This document shows, piece after piece, positions 22,861 through 34,970 of a stretch of DNA of 64,000 nucleotides. The stretch is from Alligator mississippiensis (lineage: Eukaryota; Chordata; Crocodylia; Alligatoridae), in the NCBI RefSeq assembly GCF_030867095.1, contig NC_081835.1:15942501-16006500 (forward strand), given 5' to 3'. The notes below the pieces were generated by a model that saw nothing but the letters and a program-made list of their open reading frames with translations, did not search any database and had not been told where the DNA came from. The position numbers were made by a program, and so were the translations under genes. Positions within the stretch are counted from its first letter, which is position 1. Each line of letters begins with the position of its first letter.

Positions 22861-25115
22861 TACTTGAAGGGCTAGTAAGTGGAAGGACAGCAGTAGAGGG
22901 GCATGTCTCTATTTTGGTGGTATCAGACCACTGGTGCATTTGGGGGTGTTTGGTCCTAATTTTCTAACAGCTAAATATAAGGGGTCAAGCTGTTATACTG
23001 GTCCTATTCAGCATGTTTGGCCATCCGCACACTGATTGTCCTTTTAAACATGGGCCAGATGATTTGAGGGTTTTCCTCCTGTTGTTTAGATATGCTGATG
23101 CCAAATAGAGAAGTGGATATTTCCATACATAACAAATAGAATTTCTGTATTTGACTTTCCTCGCAGGAAATAAATCTTGCAGACAACTGCCAAAAGGAAG
23201 ACGGTAAACTTTCCTGAACATTTCCTAGTGAAGAAGAGAGCTTTAGTAGTCAGGAACAGTAGCAGTTTGTTCCCTATTAAATGAGATGACCTCAGTTTTC
23301 ATAATGTAATGGATTTGCATTGATATATGTATCTGTTTATCTTTTGGAGTAATAGCTGAATGCCTAAGCAATAATGAACCCATGCACCAGGCAGGGTCAT
23401 TGCAAAGGAATCTGAAAACTTTTCATCAAAATCCCCAGAAATCTGCAAGACTCAAAAGACCATATCACATTCTGCTCTGCTCCAAAAGATCAAAATAAAT
23501 AGAAATGAAAGATGCAGAGATGCCTATTGCTGATGGCAAAGCTTCAAATTTTTAGTCAAGATCTGTATTTCACACTCCTCAGACTCTGGAGGAATTTGCA
23601 CCCAGGATTTTTATTGATTTTATTATAAAGACAGGAAGTGATGGGAAAATTGAGTCTGGCTGTGGGTTTGATTCCCATCACTGTTCAAAGTCCAGAGCTG
23701 CATCAATCTGAGTCTTCACGTGATTAGTGACAGACTGATCTTTAAAAAAGTCAGACCCAAAACAGTGATTCTGTGAAGTCTTCCATCTGATGCATAGGGG
23801 ACAGGAGATTGTACTTTGGCAGCAGGAGAGCACCTGTGTGATATCAGCTTTCATGGTAGAGATGGTCAAACTTTGCCAAGGTTCAACAGCTCTGTTTGAG
23901 TAAGTACCTAAAATCCGGATGCTGTTCACGTGTCTTGAGGCTGTAGAATGAAGAAAGCTTTCTCACAAGCCCAGCTGGAGGCAGTCGGAAAAAGAAGGTG
24001 CCACGATTAAGTTATTGCATTTTTTTAATGGTAAATGATTCTTTCTACATGCACAGAAACTTACATAAGGAAAAATCATCACCATAAGATGAAGAACCTC
24101 CACAAGTCAAAGCTTGCAGTGTCCTTGGTTCTGTATTTGAAATATTTGTTGTTGCATAAGTACTTAGGTAATGGGCATCCCCAAAGGGAGACAGGAAATG
24201 TGCTACTGGAAGAGCCAATGATTGGGTAAAATTTCCAGCAAAGCATACTTGTGATTGTTATAGAGCTCGTGGCATGTCTTGCAGAAATAAGCATGTTCAC
24301 TGCAGTCTCTTGGCCACTTCTCCACTTGCATAATTACAATCTAACTGACTTCTCCTTATACTTTCTGTTGGATTTTTCACTTCCTGTCCTAAATGGCAGT
24401 GTTGGTTAAGCCATGGCTTACATTCCACTCCAGGGTGCCTTCATTTTGATGCCAGACAGTTCTGCCAGTATCATTAACTTTCTCCATTTTCAGTATATTC
24501 TCCATTATCCTTAATTACCATACTTAAGCAAAAGCCCCTTCCACATCTTCCCCCCACCCCCCCACACACAACACAGACAATTTTTCTTAGCCTTAATAAC
24601 CAAACCTCTGAGTACATCCATTGCCTGTTTCTTCCATAAGGAACATTTAATAAAGGTACTTTGTAGAGGAGAGTCTGATATGTGGTATATTGTCAATAAA
24701 CTCTACCATAACTCAGACTGTAAAGGTTGCTTAGTGTTTCTGGGAAGGCTGCTAGTGCACCCAGACAGTAACATAAATCCTGCTATCATTTTGCATAACA
24801 GGACAGATGAATTCCTTTTGCTTCTCAAATTAGCTGAGGACAGTGTATCTTGGTAATTGATATTTATTTAGTAAGCCCTCCCAGAATGTCTATTGTTTAA
24901 TCACTATGCAAATCTCACCCTTAGAAATGACAATTACATTTCATAATCCTCATTTTCCCTGTCTGTTTACATAAAGGTCTTTTACAGACTCATTTGTACC
25001 TCTTTGTAATACCAAGTCAGCATTTCTGCCAGTATAAAGCCTTGGATTTCTGGGTTTAATATCTCATCCCTATGGATTTGCATTGGTCAGGGGTAATATC
25101 ATCATAATACAGTCT
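22861..25115. other. Single-copy DNA, no gene seen
   Basis: Contains a C-rich run near 24552-24566. No gene or interspersed repeat supported. Confidence 0.5.
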
Positions 25116-25489
25116 GACTGCGCACATCTACATGAGATGCTTTACTTGAGATTAGAGCTAATTACTGTGCAGTAAGCAACACTGTCTACATGTGCAGATG
25201 CTTACTGCACATTAATTTGCTCTAATCCTGAGTAAATTTGCTACCGGGAAATACAAGTAGCAAATTTACTTTCGATTACTTACTGTGCAGTATGGCACAT
25301 GTAGCTGGCCAACCAGGAACAAATGTGCTCCCAGTCAGCAGCAGGGAGTAGGGGATTGTTCCCTGCCCCTGGGAGCTGTCTACTGCCAGGGTGGGCTCCA
25401 CTACCACAGCCCAGGAAGGGACAATGTCCCCCTGTCCTGGCAGCAGAAAGCTCCCAGCCCCCACTTCCCAATCACGATGGGGGAGTGGG

Positions 25490-25498
25490 GGCTGGGAG
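25490..25498. repeat. Inner stem arm of foldback, left
   Basis: GGCTGGGAG is the exact reverse complement of CTCCCAGCC at 26325-26333. The two arms lie immediately outside the two copies of the MITE target duplication. Confidence 0.85.
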
Positions 25499-25506
25499 AT
25501 TATTAT

Positions 25507-26316
25507 TAGAGCTGTGTGAAGCTTCGGTTCCTGATTTGATTTGGCAGAGATTTGGCCCAATTCGGCAGCCAAATCTTCAAATCTGGATCAAATCAGAGAA
25601 CCCTTTAATCTCTCTGAATAGAATTGGAACCCTCTGAATCGATTCGGAGAGATTTGGAAAGATTCGGAGATTTGGACACGGAGACAGCTTTAAATGTTTT
25701 TTCTACATACCTCTAGGTAGCAGGGGCTCGTGAATGCTATGATGCTGGGGCTCATGGAGTGTCCCACAGAAGCATGGGGGTGCTCCCCAGCGCACTTGAA
25801 AGTAGACCTGGAAGTGGACCAGAAGCATTTCTGGTTCACTTCTGGGTCTGCCAGGGAGTGCGCTGGGGCCCCTCCCTGTGCCCCCCTGGCTCAGGGACTG
25901 GTGCCTTCTGGGTTGAGGGGGGCACCCAGGGTCCCACTGCAGCCAATCACTGAGCCAGGGGGGTGGGGGGATGTGGGCCCCCCCCACAGCATGCTTCCCG
26001 GCAGACCTGGAAGTGGATCAGAAGTACTTCCAGTCCACTTCTGGGTTCACTGCCAAACATATGGAGGCCCCCCCACACTCCTGTGGGACACTTCATGCAC
26101 CCAGCATCGCAGCGTTCACAAGCCGCACCTGCTACCTCAAGGTATGTAGAAATTTTTTTTAAAGCTGTGTCTATGTCTAAATTGCTGATTCTCAGCATTG
26201 AATCTTTAGATTTGGCCGAATCGAATCAGGGACAGTGATCCAAATCAATGAATTGAATCACTGTCCCTGATTTGGGCCGAATCTGAATTGAATACAGCCC
26301 GCTTTGCACACCCTTA
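25507..26316 (-). mobile_element. hAT-like MITE, copy 2 (810 bp, inverted, nested)
   Basis: The ends TAGAGCTGTGTGAAGC and GCTTTGCACACCCTTA match the family. The 8-bp flanks are ATTATTAT (25499-25506) and ATTCTTAT (26317-26324), 7 of 8 identical. The family hairpin is at the right end instead of the left (GGGACAGTGAT 26229-26239, ATCACTGTCCC 26257-26267), so this copy is in reverse orientation. The core carries ACCTGGAAGTGGA repeated at about 25807 and 26006, which is not seen in the other copies. No transposase. Confidence 0.87.
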
Positions 26317-26737
26317 ATTCTTATCTCCCAGCCTGGCCTACACAGTTGTGGGACCCAGGCTGGGACATAAGACTCTCCCATCCCTCGCTTTGCAATCACA
26401 GAGCGGAGGTTGGAAGCTCCCTGCTGCCAGGGCAAGGGGACGTTGTCCCTGCCTGGGCTCCAGTGGTGGAGTCCACCCCAGCAGCAGGCAACTCCTGGGG
26501 GGCAGGGAGCAATGTCCCAGCACTCACAAGGAGGCAGCTGTCTTCTGGCCCTGTGCTTCTTGTTAACCCCTGGACTAACCACTGCTGCAGGAGCCCAGTG
26601 CAGGGCTGCAGAGAGTGGGAGCAGTCTGCTGCTAGAAGCAGCAAATCTGTTCCCTGTCCCTGCATGTTTAGGCACATGCCCAGGACAATTTACTCTAGAG
26701 TATACTGATCCTGCATTATTTGCACATGTAAATGCAC

Positions 26738-29089
26738 CTACTAATGATGATTACACTATAAGTGTGGATGGCACTATAGAGACATACTAAAAAACACGTA
26801 AGCTCCTTCCTAAAACAGATTTCAGTCTTTATACCTTGTCCAGTCTTAGACACCAATAGGATTGGGGTCAGGGTGAAATGACCCTGCCTCTTTAGAGTGG
26901 GGAGAGGATATTATTTGTTGGATCTGTGTGCAGACAGTCACCCTCACATGCTGATCTCAGCCCTTCCTGGTGAAAGAAGGGGATCACCGCGGTTCATAAC
27001 TTTTTCCTCATCTCTTATAAATGCTTCTTAGGGCCACTGTGAAGAGAACCCACTGGTTGGGAGAGACTGAGCCTGGGGAAAGTCTGGTGGTACCGGGGAC
27101 ATGCAGTGTCCTTCAACTCCACAGATGACTCTAAAGTCCATGAATCTGGCCAGAGCCTCCAGGAACCTTCCTGTGAAGCATTCTCCAATCCAGGGAGACC
27201 CTTCTTCCCCTGAACCCAGCATTCAAGTGGCATCTGGGAGCCAGGCTTCACTGGAAAAATGGTCTTACAATCATAGGGGAAGACAGCAAGGGCATCAGTC
27301 AATGAGTAAATACCAGAAGTTCATTTGAGCAGCTCTAGAGTTTGCTAGAGCCCCACAGAGCCAGGGAACCCACATCCCTCTCCCCCAGGGAAGATCTGGG
27401 AGGTGTCTTCAAAAAGAAAACTCAGCAGTCTCTCTTCTTTTGCTTTTATGTTGATTTTCCAGCTCTCCGGTATAACGAGGCACACAATGTGTGCCAAATT
27501 GATTGACCTCAGTGAACTAGCTCTACATTTGCACTGGAGTTATTGAAAACAGGATCCAGGCCAATGTGCCTATTTAGAGACAGAGGTTTTTAAACAAATT
27601 AAAAAATCCATTTTCAAGATATTACGACAGCAAAAGCTAATGGAAACAGTTTCAGATGCTGTAGCTATTAAATAGAATGAATCATTCAGGTCCCCAGGAA
27701 CAGGAATATTAATTATCATGATACTGTGCTATTCATTTTGACTATTTCAGTGTATCACAACTGACAAAAATAAGAACAGGTGAGGACCTTAGAAAACTCA
27801 TAGTTTAGTGAGAGTTGATTACAAATATAATAGACAAGTTGAAGGGAAGATACTTGAATAAGTAGATTTTATTGCTAAATTGGAGTTTATCTTCTGAAAT
27901 ATTTAACTCTCTAGATGGTAATTAATCAGCAAGATAACCTTGCTGCTACTTAGATCTGTTGGCCATGTCTGGTCATGTTCAAGGAAATTCCTTGAGGTTA
28001 GTAAGAAATAAGTGAGTACTGCCCACCAGGACAAAAGATGCCCTCAGGTGGCCAGGACTCTTGTGTGTGTGGTGGCATTTGAATTTTCAACTTTCTTACA
28101 GCTAGATGCTGGTGAAAAAGCAATCTAATGAGAAGCAAATTTCCAATGCTCATGGGGACAATGCTCATTTTTATTTGCCTTTTTACTAGTCAAAAGTCAG
28201 CACATTATATGGAATGAGAATGTAAAGCTCCCAAGCTTCAGCTGGATTAGAGGATCTTAATATCTGAATTAGAAGGGTAAAGTCCCCTCTGTTTAATTTG
28301 CTTATTTTTCATCCAAGATTTGAAAGGGACAGCGCTTCCCAAAATGTTGGGATTCCCAAAATTATAGCACCTTGACTGGTGAAAAAAGAAGTATGGCGAG
28401 ACGAGCTCTCTAGAGTTGTCATCACATTCCCTTCCAGAAAAATTATATTCTTTATTGCGGCATGGTTTGATTTCTGCTATAAATAAAGCTCTTCTTAATA
28501 TTTGTGTATCCATTTTGGTGTGGTGGCGCACAAATAGCCAAAGTTCCTGGGTGCAAGAGGTAATCCCAGTTTGTTCGGGTGTTTGCATGCTGGGCTTTTG
28601 TCCAGCCTAGGATAAAGAAAAATGCCCACTTGCAAAATATTGATACAGACTCTGCTTCGGATTTTAAATATTCTTGAGTAGTGGAGTGCTTGGATTTGGG
28701 CGAGTAATTCAAGCCCATTACAAACCTATGTAATTAATCAGGACTTGTTCCTATTCTTAACGATTACTCCAACAAGCTTTCATCATACGTGAAATGACAT
28801 CATGCAAAAAGCAACTCTTAGCAGAGCCTGGCTACTCCTGCTTAACCAAAGAGAGGATTGTACGGTGCTCACTTGGAAGACCTGCTTCTGAGCACAAGAT
28901 TCCCTGTGCATGGGATTCTGGCTCTGATATAACCGCAGCTTGAGCATCCCAGTCTGAAAGCAGTTCCAATGTTAAAGCAATCTCCTTTTGGGTTTGTTTG
29001 AAAGAAAGAAAAAGGAATCCTAGGGCTTACAAACAACAAACAGCTCATTTGGAAGCAGATATCTGTATTTCCTTCATTTCTGAGGGCTG
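26738..29089. other. Single-copy DNA, no gene seen
   Basis: Long unique stretch with no supported gene. Overlapping open frames near 27015-27328 sit on both strands and have no recognised domain. Confidence 0.5.
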
Positions 29090-29500
29090 CTTAATCTCCT
29101 GTTCACAGATGCTGCCCACTGGTCTTTAAAATTAAATCCCCGCTCTTCAAACACATGTTGATGCCTAGAACACCCGCCCGGCCCACCATGAGATGGGTAT
29201 TATTGGCATTCCTCCACAGCCGCAGCCATGTAAAAGCCACCACTGACATTAAGCTACAGTAGCTCATTTACAGTTGATATTTCATGCATCACCAAAGCCA
29301 TTTGTTCACAGCTTTGACTCTCCGTCCGGGTGGATTTATGACATGCTTTAAGTTATGTTTGTCTGCATTTTAAGTACCGCATTTGAGTGATGAAAGGCTA
29401 AAGCGGATGTAATTAGTTTGTCTGAATGAGCTGTTTACATGGAAGGAGAATCGTGCAAACAGTAGCCTTGGGCAAACAGCATTTAATTTATCTTTAAATA
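29090..29500. other. Candidate conserved non-coding block C
   Basis: Repeat-free, with retained CpGs (CCGCCCGG, CTCCGTCCGGG, AAAGCGGATG) next to TAAT-rich words (GGATGTAATTAGTTTG, CATTTAATTTATC). Lack of frame, repeat or low complexity combined with this mixture makes it the best enhancer-like candidate in the window. Hypothesis only. Confidence 0.35.
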
Positions 29501-30271
29501 TTGACTTGTGCTGTTGCAAGGCTGGTGTCATCCAGGAAAAAGGGGCCCCGTGTGCAGCATCTTGTGGCCTAGTGGGGGTACTTCAGAGACTGCAAGGCCG
29601 AGACCGGAAAAGCGGGGGCATGATGGAGGGAGCCGGGGCATCCCATGAGCCTTGTGTCGGATGCTGCTGGCAGCGTTCTTTGTTATAATGCTGCCCCACA
29701 GACAGTGGTACAAGGCATAAAAAATTCAGTGGATGAACAGTGAACTCCCTTCTGAGCTGTACCCAAAAGGTCATTCGTTGCAAAAACACGTATTTCTTTG
29801 GATCATCTGTGCCATCACCAGCCCCTCCTCCTCCCACCCCTGCTACCTCTAGTTTGTGCATTGGGTGGATGCTGTCTTCAGCCAGAGCCCACAAAGCCTC
29901 CTCTGAAAGGGTGCTGATCACTGACAAAGGGGAAATAACCCTGGACTCTCCTTCACTGTTGGATTTCTTTTCTATCCTCGTCATTCTGCAAATGGAGATG
30001 ACAAGAAACCCAGATGCTGGGGGCAACTTGATTTATGGGAAATGGTGTGTTTCTTTCTCCAAAGAAATGTTCCTGAGGGACATGAAGTATAACTGACAGC
30101 TTGTATTTCCCTTCCATCCCTGGGATCCTATTGGTTATTTTTAATCTGAGACAGGACGCAGTCCTAAATTGCAAAGTTTTAATGGATATTTCAGAACCAG
30201 GATGTGAGTTTGCATACATCTCTCTCTCACCCGCAGTCACCAGGGTCTCTCATTCCTTTGTCTTCCTTTCA
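29501..30271. other. Single-copy DNA, no gene seen
   Basis: Open frames of 147 (minus, 29583-30026) and 118 codons (plus, 29740-30096) overlap each other. Neither shows a known domain, so I treat both as chance. Confidence 0.5.
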
Positions 30272-30526
30272 GGTATCCAGGCTGTAGCCACATTAGTCTA
30301 GAGGAAAAAGGGAATCAGAACTCACAGTAGAGATGATATCTTTTATCAGACCGACCAGATTTTTGCAACAAAATTTCTTTAATTGCAAGATTTTGGGCAC
30401 AATCACCCTTCATCCAATGCCTGATGAAGGGAGTTTGTGCCTGATAACTTGCAATTAAAGAAATTTTTTTTGCAAATATCTTGTTGGTCTAATAAAAGAT
30501 GTCATCTCTACTATGAGTCCTGATTA
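30272..30526. repeat. Palindromic interspersed repeat, GGTCTAATAAAAGAT type
   Basis: The core 30311-30526 is one long imperfect palindrome centred near 30418. The left arm has ACAGTAGAGATGATATC, TTTTATCAGACC, TTTCTTTAATTGCAAG and CACCCTTCATC; the right arm has their inverses in mirror order: GATGAAGGG, CTTGCAATTAAAGAAA, GGTCTAATAAAAGAT and GTCATCTCTACTATG. It is preceded by GCTGTAGCCACATTAGTCTA, the usual start of this vertebrate repeat. Other pieces of the family are at 9700 and 10076. Confidence 0.88.
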
Positions 30527-32004
30527 CCTTTGTCTTGCTTTTGCAGTCTTCTGCACACAGTATTCTGAGGGTAGCAGTACAGTATTACTAAGAAAAACAT
30601 GATATCTAACATTTATAGAGCACATTCTGCTTCTGCAAGTTTCCAGGGCATGTCACTGACCATATTGTATAAGTACATCACCACTGAAATGCAGCCACCT
30701 CTAGGGCGGAGAGCAGCAACTAAGTGGATAAACAGGGCACAGTGGTGTTTGGGAATATGAGAGGGGAACAAAGAAAAATGGTGATACTGGAGATGTGCTT
30801 TTCCTGCATCAGGGGCTTGTCCAGTTTTCTTGACTTCGAGTTCAAATGTGGGTTGCATCCCTTGTACTTCTGGGATGCCTATTACAATTGTCTCTCAGTT
30901 CCCTCTCTAACCTCCCTAGATTGTTCACCAGTATCTAGCTACTGTTAGATACAACACTATGACATGCGTTGTGGCGCGTGGTAACAGTGGCACTACAACA
31001 GGATGAAGCAGGCTTCCCAAACCTCAGGAAAGGTGGAGTCAACAGCAGGACATGCTGTTGTATGCCCATCTCCAGTATAATACCAACTCCTTCCTAGAGA
31101 TGCCCTAATATCAGGGGAAGTGGGGTCAGCAGTAGGGACCCAGAGGGAGCCTCCAAACAGAGGGGAAGGGAGAGAACAGAGATGAGATGAGTGGAGGGGA
31201 CAGACCGAATGAAGAGTTGGACTGGAACAACTGAAACATCCCAAGCTCTGACTGCAATGACGTAGCTGTAATGATTGTGCGGGCAGGGTGACAGCATGTT
31301 GGGGGATGGCTTGTTTATTGCCAGGTTGATGTTCCTAGGACATGTCAAAGGTACAACCTTGCCTATCCTCTATAGCCTTTGCCTAGGCTGGAGGCATCCA
31401 TCTTCCAGAAAACCGATTTCAAATCAATAGTCTTCTTTGGACGATGATCCAGAGAGGATGATGAATATGGAAAAAATTGTCGACCTGTACAGTAGCTCTA
31501 ATTACACTGAACTAGCTGTGTGACTCGCGTAGAAATGTTTGCATAACGAGGCTCACTTCTGGCGACTTCTCACCCAGCAAAGTAAAGGTCCTGCCCCTTA
31601 TGTGAAGCTCCATATTCATAAGGATATAGTTATGCCAAGGAATTCAATATGCCTGAATAGGAGTTAAATAGGCCTGGGATACTATCCCTGTCCTCATCTT
31701 GGTGTTGTTCATTCCTTCAAGTAACACACTTTTGTGCACATGCTATGTTTACCTGTTTTCCCTTATCTCAGGGTGGATCACAAATGAATACCTCCAGATA
31801 AACAGCATCTGCACATCTGACAGTCCTGAAGCAATTCACTATACTTTTGTAAGATGGCTATGGACAAATGGACAAAATTCAAGTGCCAGGAAGCTAAATC
31901 CAAACTTTTCTGAAGTGCTAATGATTTGGAGTATCTTCATTTGGGTTGGCCAGCTTGTGGCACCATGGCCTTCCTGGCTTTGTATCCCAAGCTATTGTCC
32001 CCTT
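30527..32004. other. Single-copy DNA, no gene seen
   Basis: A 129-codon plus-strand frame at 31699-32088 has no recognised domain and ends inside a SINE-like fragment, so it is not called. Confidence 0.5.
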
Positions 32005-32070
32005 TTGAGAATTTTGGTCCCAAGACTTGCCCAAAGTTACAGACGAGTCAGTGTCAGAAACAGGACCATG
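32005..32070 (-). mobile_element. MIR/CORE-SINE fragment (reverse)
   Basis: AGACTTGCCCAAAGTTACAG followed by GTCAGTGTCAGAAACAGGACC corresponds to the reverse of the SINE core ('acttgcccaaggtcacacag ... gtggcagagctgggac'). Short. Confidence 0.5.
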
Positions 32071-33339
32071 AATGATCTTGTACCATGAAGTTAGTTAAGG
32101 GCCATAACACACTTTGTGGATCTTAGATAAAAGGAGCAAAAACAGTGCAAAAAGCTTCTTATTTGTTTTAAATAAATTTTAAAAAAAAGCAAATCTAGAG
32201 GCAATTAGGTTTTTGCTGGATTCAGGTAAACTGTGGATGCCCTTAAAGAGGTGTCCTGATAAGTATACCTTTAAGCATTCTTGTCATTACTTGACCCTCC
32301 TCCTTCCCTGAACCAGCCCCATGGATCATACAGCACTTAATACAACCTTCCAATTAACATCCCAATACTAGACATAACATTAAGGAACAAAATAAAAGAA
32401 TCGAGTGACATTAATTTTTGACCCTTTGGATCAGAAATACATACACAGCATAAAAATAACTCTTGCCACGGTTCCCTGAGCTTTTATGGAAGATTAATAT
32501 TTCACTGCTTTGTTGCTGTTTTATTTTGTTCACAGCATGGAATGCTGAGTCTAGACTTTCCTCTGCAAAGTGCTTTGAGTTGGGCAAGAAGCCTTGAATC
32601 TTTCTTTTCCAATCTGACATGTATAAGAGGGATCATGCAGCAGCTGTGTCTGCAAGGGAAGAAATGCTGCATTTGGAATGGGGAAAAGTTGTTGAGACAG
32701 AAGAAAAAGATTGGGGAAAAAGTACAAAATCAGTGGAAACAGAATTATGTTGTTTGTGCCTTTGTTATCAACATTCCCTCTGAAGGCTGTGATGCTTGTC
32801 CCCACTCAAAGAGTTCCCTGACACTCTTTGATCTTGGCTGGTGAATGGGATGGGGCCAGTAGTATTATACTATCCTCTGTATTATTGTCTAATTTGTTTA
32901 CAATGTGAGATTTGATAGCTATACTTACCCACCTTCCTTTATAAGTTATCTTAGCTGCAAAACCATCCTCTGCCAAAATGTACTTGACAAGGATCTGCCA
33001 ATGTGGCCCATTCCAAAAATAAAACCTAAGAAAAGAAATAGCCATTGTGGAACTAGAGGGCGAAGGACCGGGAGTCATTAAAATTCACAGACACCTCACA
33101 TCCCATTTCTTGTGGCCTCCATCATCATTATATATATATGCTGCTGCCGTTGGGGCTCTTTCATTTCCTACTGCCTGATCTACTGGGAGATGCAGTGATT
33201 ATCAAAAGATGGAGAAACATGCTGACACCTTGCTTGTTTTAAATGCTCTGTAGGAATAGCAGCCAGAACTAAGCTCTTTAACCCTTGATTCAGATGTCAA
33301 GAGCTAGAAAATCACACTTGGCCAGTCTAATACAAGAAT
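32071..33339. other. Single-copy DNA, no gene seen
   Basis: Overlapping short frames occur on both strands. Nothing supported. Confidence 0.5.
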
Positions 33340-33440
33340 GTCTACTTTTGCAATGGCACTTTTAATCTCTTGATCTTAAAGCACTTTAGAAAGGGGACAA
33401 AAATCATCATTTACAGTTTGGGCCATGGAAGTAAATAGAC
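33340..33440 (-). mobile_element. Possible CORE-SINE fragment (reverse)
   Basis: AAAGCACTTTAGAAAGGGGA followed by AATCATCATTTACAGTTTGG resembles the reverse of a SINE tail. Diverged. Confidence 0.35.
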
Positions 33441-34246
33441 TGATGCCGCATCATGGACCTGATCTTGGGAATAGAACAAAAGTCACCAATGGGGATTAAT
33501 TCAGCCAAAACTTTTTTGGTGAAAAAAATCCAGGTTTTGTATCACCCAAAACATTTAGAAAATTTGTGCCACCATTGCCATCATTCATTCCTAGAAAAAA
33601 AAAAGAATTCCCTCAAACTCAAAACATTTCATCCATATAGCAACAAATGAAACATTTTTGAATGTCTAGTACAGTATTTAAATGCCTTTCTTTGAGCTGT
33701 TTCTTTCAAATTTATGTAAAAAAAAATTGGAAAACGTGAAACAAGCTCAAAATCAAAATAATGTTTCATTTTAAGAGGAACAAAATGCTTTGTGCATGCT
33801 GGAGCAATATTTTGTTTCTCTTTTTTCTTTGATTTGCTGAAGAATTCAGAAACATTTTCATTTTAACTTGAATGGATAAATTTATGCTTATATATTATTA
33901 TTTTTTGGAACTGCAAGTGAACCAAAAAAATCCACCATTCATACAGCTGCACTCCAGAGTGCCATAACGGCTTCTATCTGCAGGAGACACAAATTGATAC
34001 TGAGTGACAAGGAGTTTGCAATTTTATTCTCCAGGTGATTGTATTATTATTTTCCAGTGATGGGTACTTTCAGGATGCACTCTAATTAGTACGGGTGGGA
34101 GTGGGACATAAATGGGTGTTGACAATCGCTGAAAGATCTTGGTTTGGTATTAAAAGATGAATCTCTTTGACTTTTTCTTGTATAGTGCTCACTGCTATAA
34201 ATGCAGGATAATTGCTTCTTATAATTAGTTTTGTACTCTAAATCCC
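33441..34246. other. A/T-rich DNA, no gene seen
   Basis: From about 33500 to 33960 AAACATTT/TTTCATTTT words recur on both strands, possibly a very old MITE or just A-rich drift. No coding. Confidence 0.4.
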
Positions 34247-34781
34247 TGGGTGTGTCTACAAGAGACGCTTTACTACACAGTAGTGTAGTTTACTGTGCAG
34301 TAAGCATGTGCATCTACATGTGCACATTTGCTGTGACCACAGAGCTGGCACTGGGAGATCCCTGCTGGCAGGGGCTGGGGAACCAGTTCCCCACCCAGCT
34401 CTGTGATCATGGAGCTGAGCAGAGAACAGGCTCTCTAGCCCCCACCCCGTAATCATGGAGCTGGGGCTGGTCCCAGTCAGGGCAAATCCCAGGCCTGTGC
34501 CCCAGTTGGATGATTGAGGCACGGGGCTTGGAAAGAGCTGCAGGGGTGGGGCAGTCCCAGCCCTCTGCCCCATCCACCAGTGGGGCAGCTAGTAGCACCC
34601 CCTGGTGGTGGCAGGGGCCTGTTGCAGCACCATGGGAAGCGAAAGCAATTTGCTGTCATTAGCAGCAAATCTGCTCCTGCTTCCTTACAAGTGTAGCTGC
34701 TTGCCTGAGAGCATTTACTTATGAGTAGTTTACTCAGGAGTAAACTGCTCCCAGATCTAGTGCACATGTAGACACATTCCC
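34247..34781. mobile_element. Non-autonomous DNA element, TGGGTGTGTCTACA ends (535 bp)
   Basis: TGGGTGTGTCTACA (from 34247) and TGTAGACACATTCCC (to 34781) are inverted repeats. Subterminal GTAGTTTACT / AGTAAACT words mirror each other near the ends. The GC-rich core resembles the arms of the element at 25116-26737. There is no transposase. No certain target duplication. Confidence 0.72.
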
Positions 34782-34849
34782 TATGTAGTTTCTAGCAAAA
34801 ACATAACTTTCAGTTTCTTGGTCATTTTAACAGACAAGAATAAGTAATA

Positions 34850-34970
34850 ATGTTTTGACCCTTAGAGTTGGAAGACCTCCAAGGTCAGTACTTATTATCC
34901 CCATTCTACAGATGAAGAAACTGAGGCACAAAAAGCTAAGCAATTGTCTTAGGTATTCCAACATTGCGTT
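34850..34970 (-). mobile_element. MIR/CORE-SINE fragment (reverse)
   Basis: TTATTATCCCCATTCTACAG, then ATGAAGAAACTGAGGCACAA and AAGCTAAGCAATTGTC, is the reverse of the MIR 3' half in the right order. Confidence 0.88.

Larger units (their letters stand above)
25116..26737. mobile_element. Long foldback element, split by a hAT-like MITE
   Basis: The outer ends (GCGCACATCTACATGAGATGC near 25120, and TTTGCACATGTAAATGCACC ending near 26738) are imperfect inverted repeats. Inside them the GC-rich arms are also inverted copies: about 25330-25498 read in reverse matches about 26325-26530, sharing GCTGCCAGG, GGGACATTGTCCCT/GGGACGTTGTCCCT and GTGGAGYCCACCC. The right arm also shares AGCAGCAAATCTG and TTTACT..GAGTA blocks with the element at 34247-34781, so the two are related. 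A hAT-like MITE occupies 25507-26316. Without it the foldback would be about 0.8 kb. Confidence 0.7.

Noticed and set aside
25276..26708. Two proteins sharing a LLPGQGD-VP-WA-VVE pattern, one on each strand
   Set aside because: The similarity comes from the inverted DNA arms of the foldback element, not from related genes.
29583..30096. 147- and 118-codon frames on opposite strands
   Set aside because: They overlap each other, show no domain, and would need transcript evidence.
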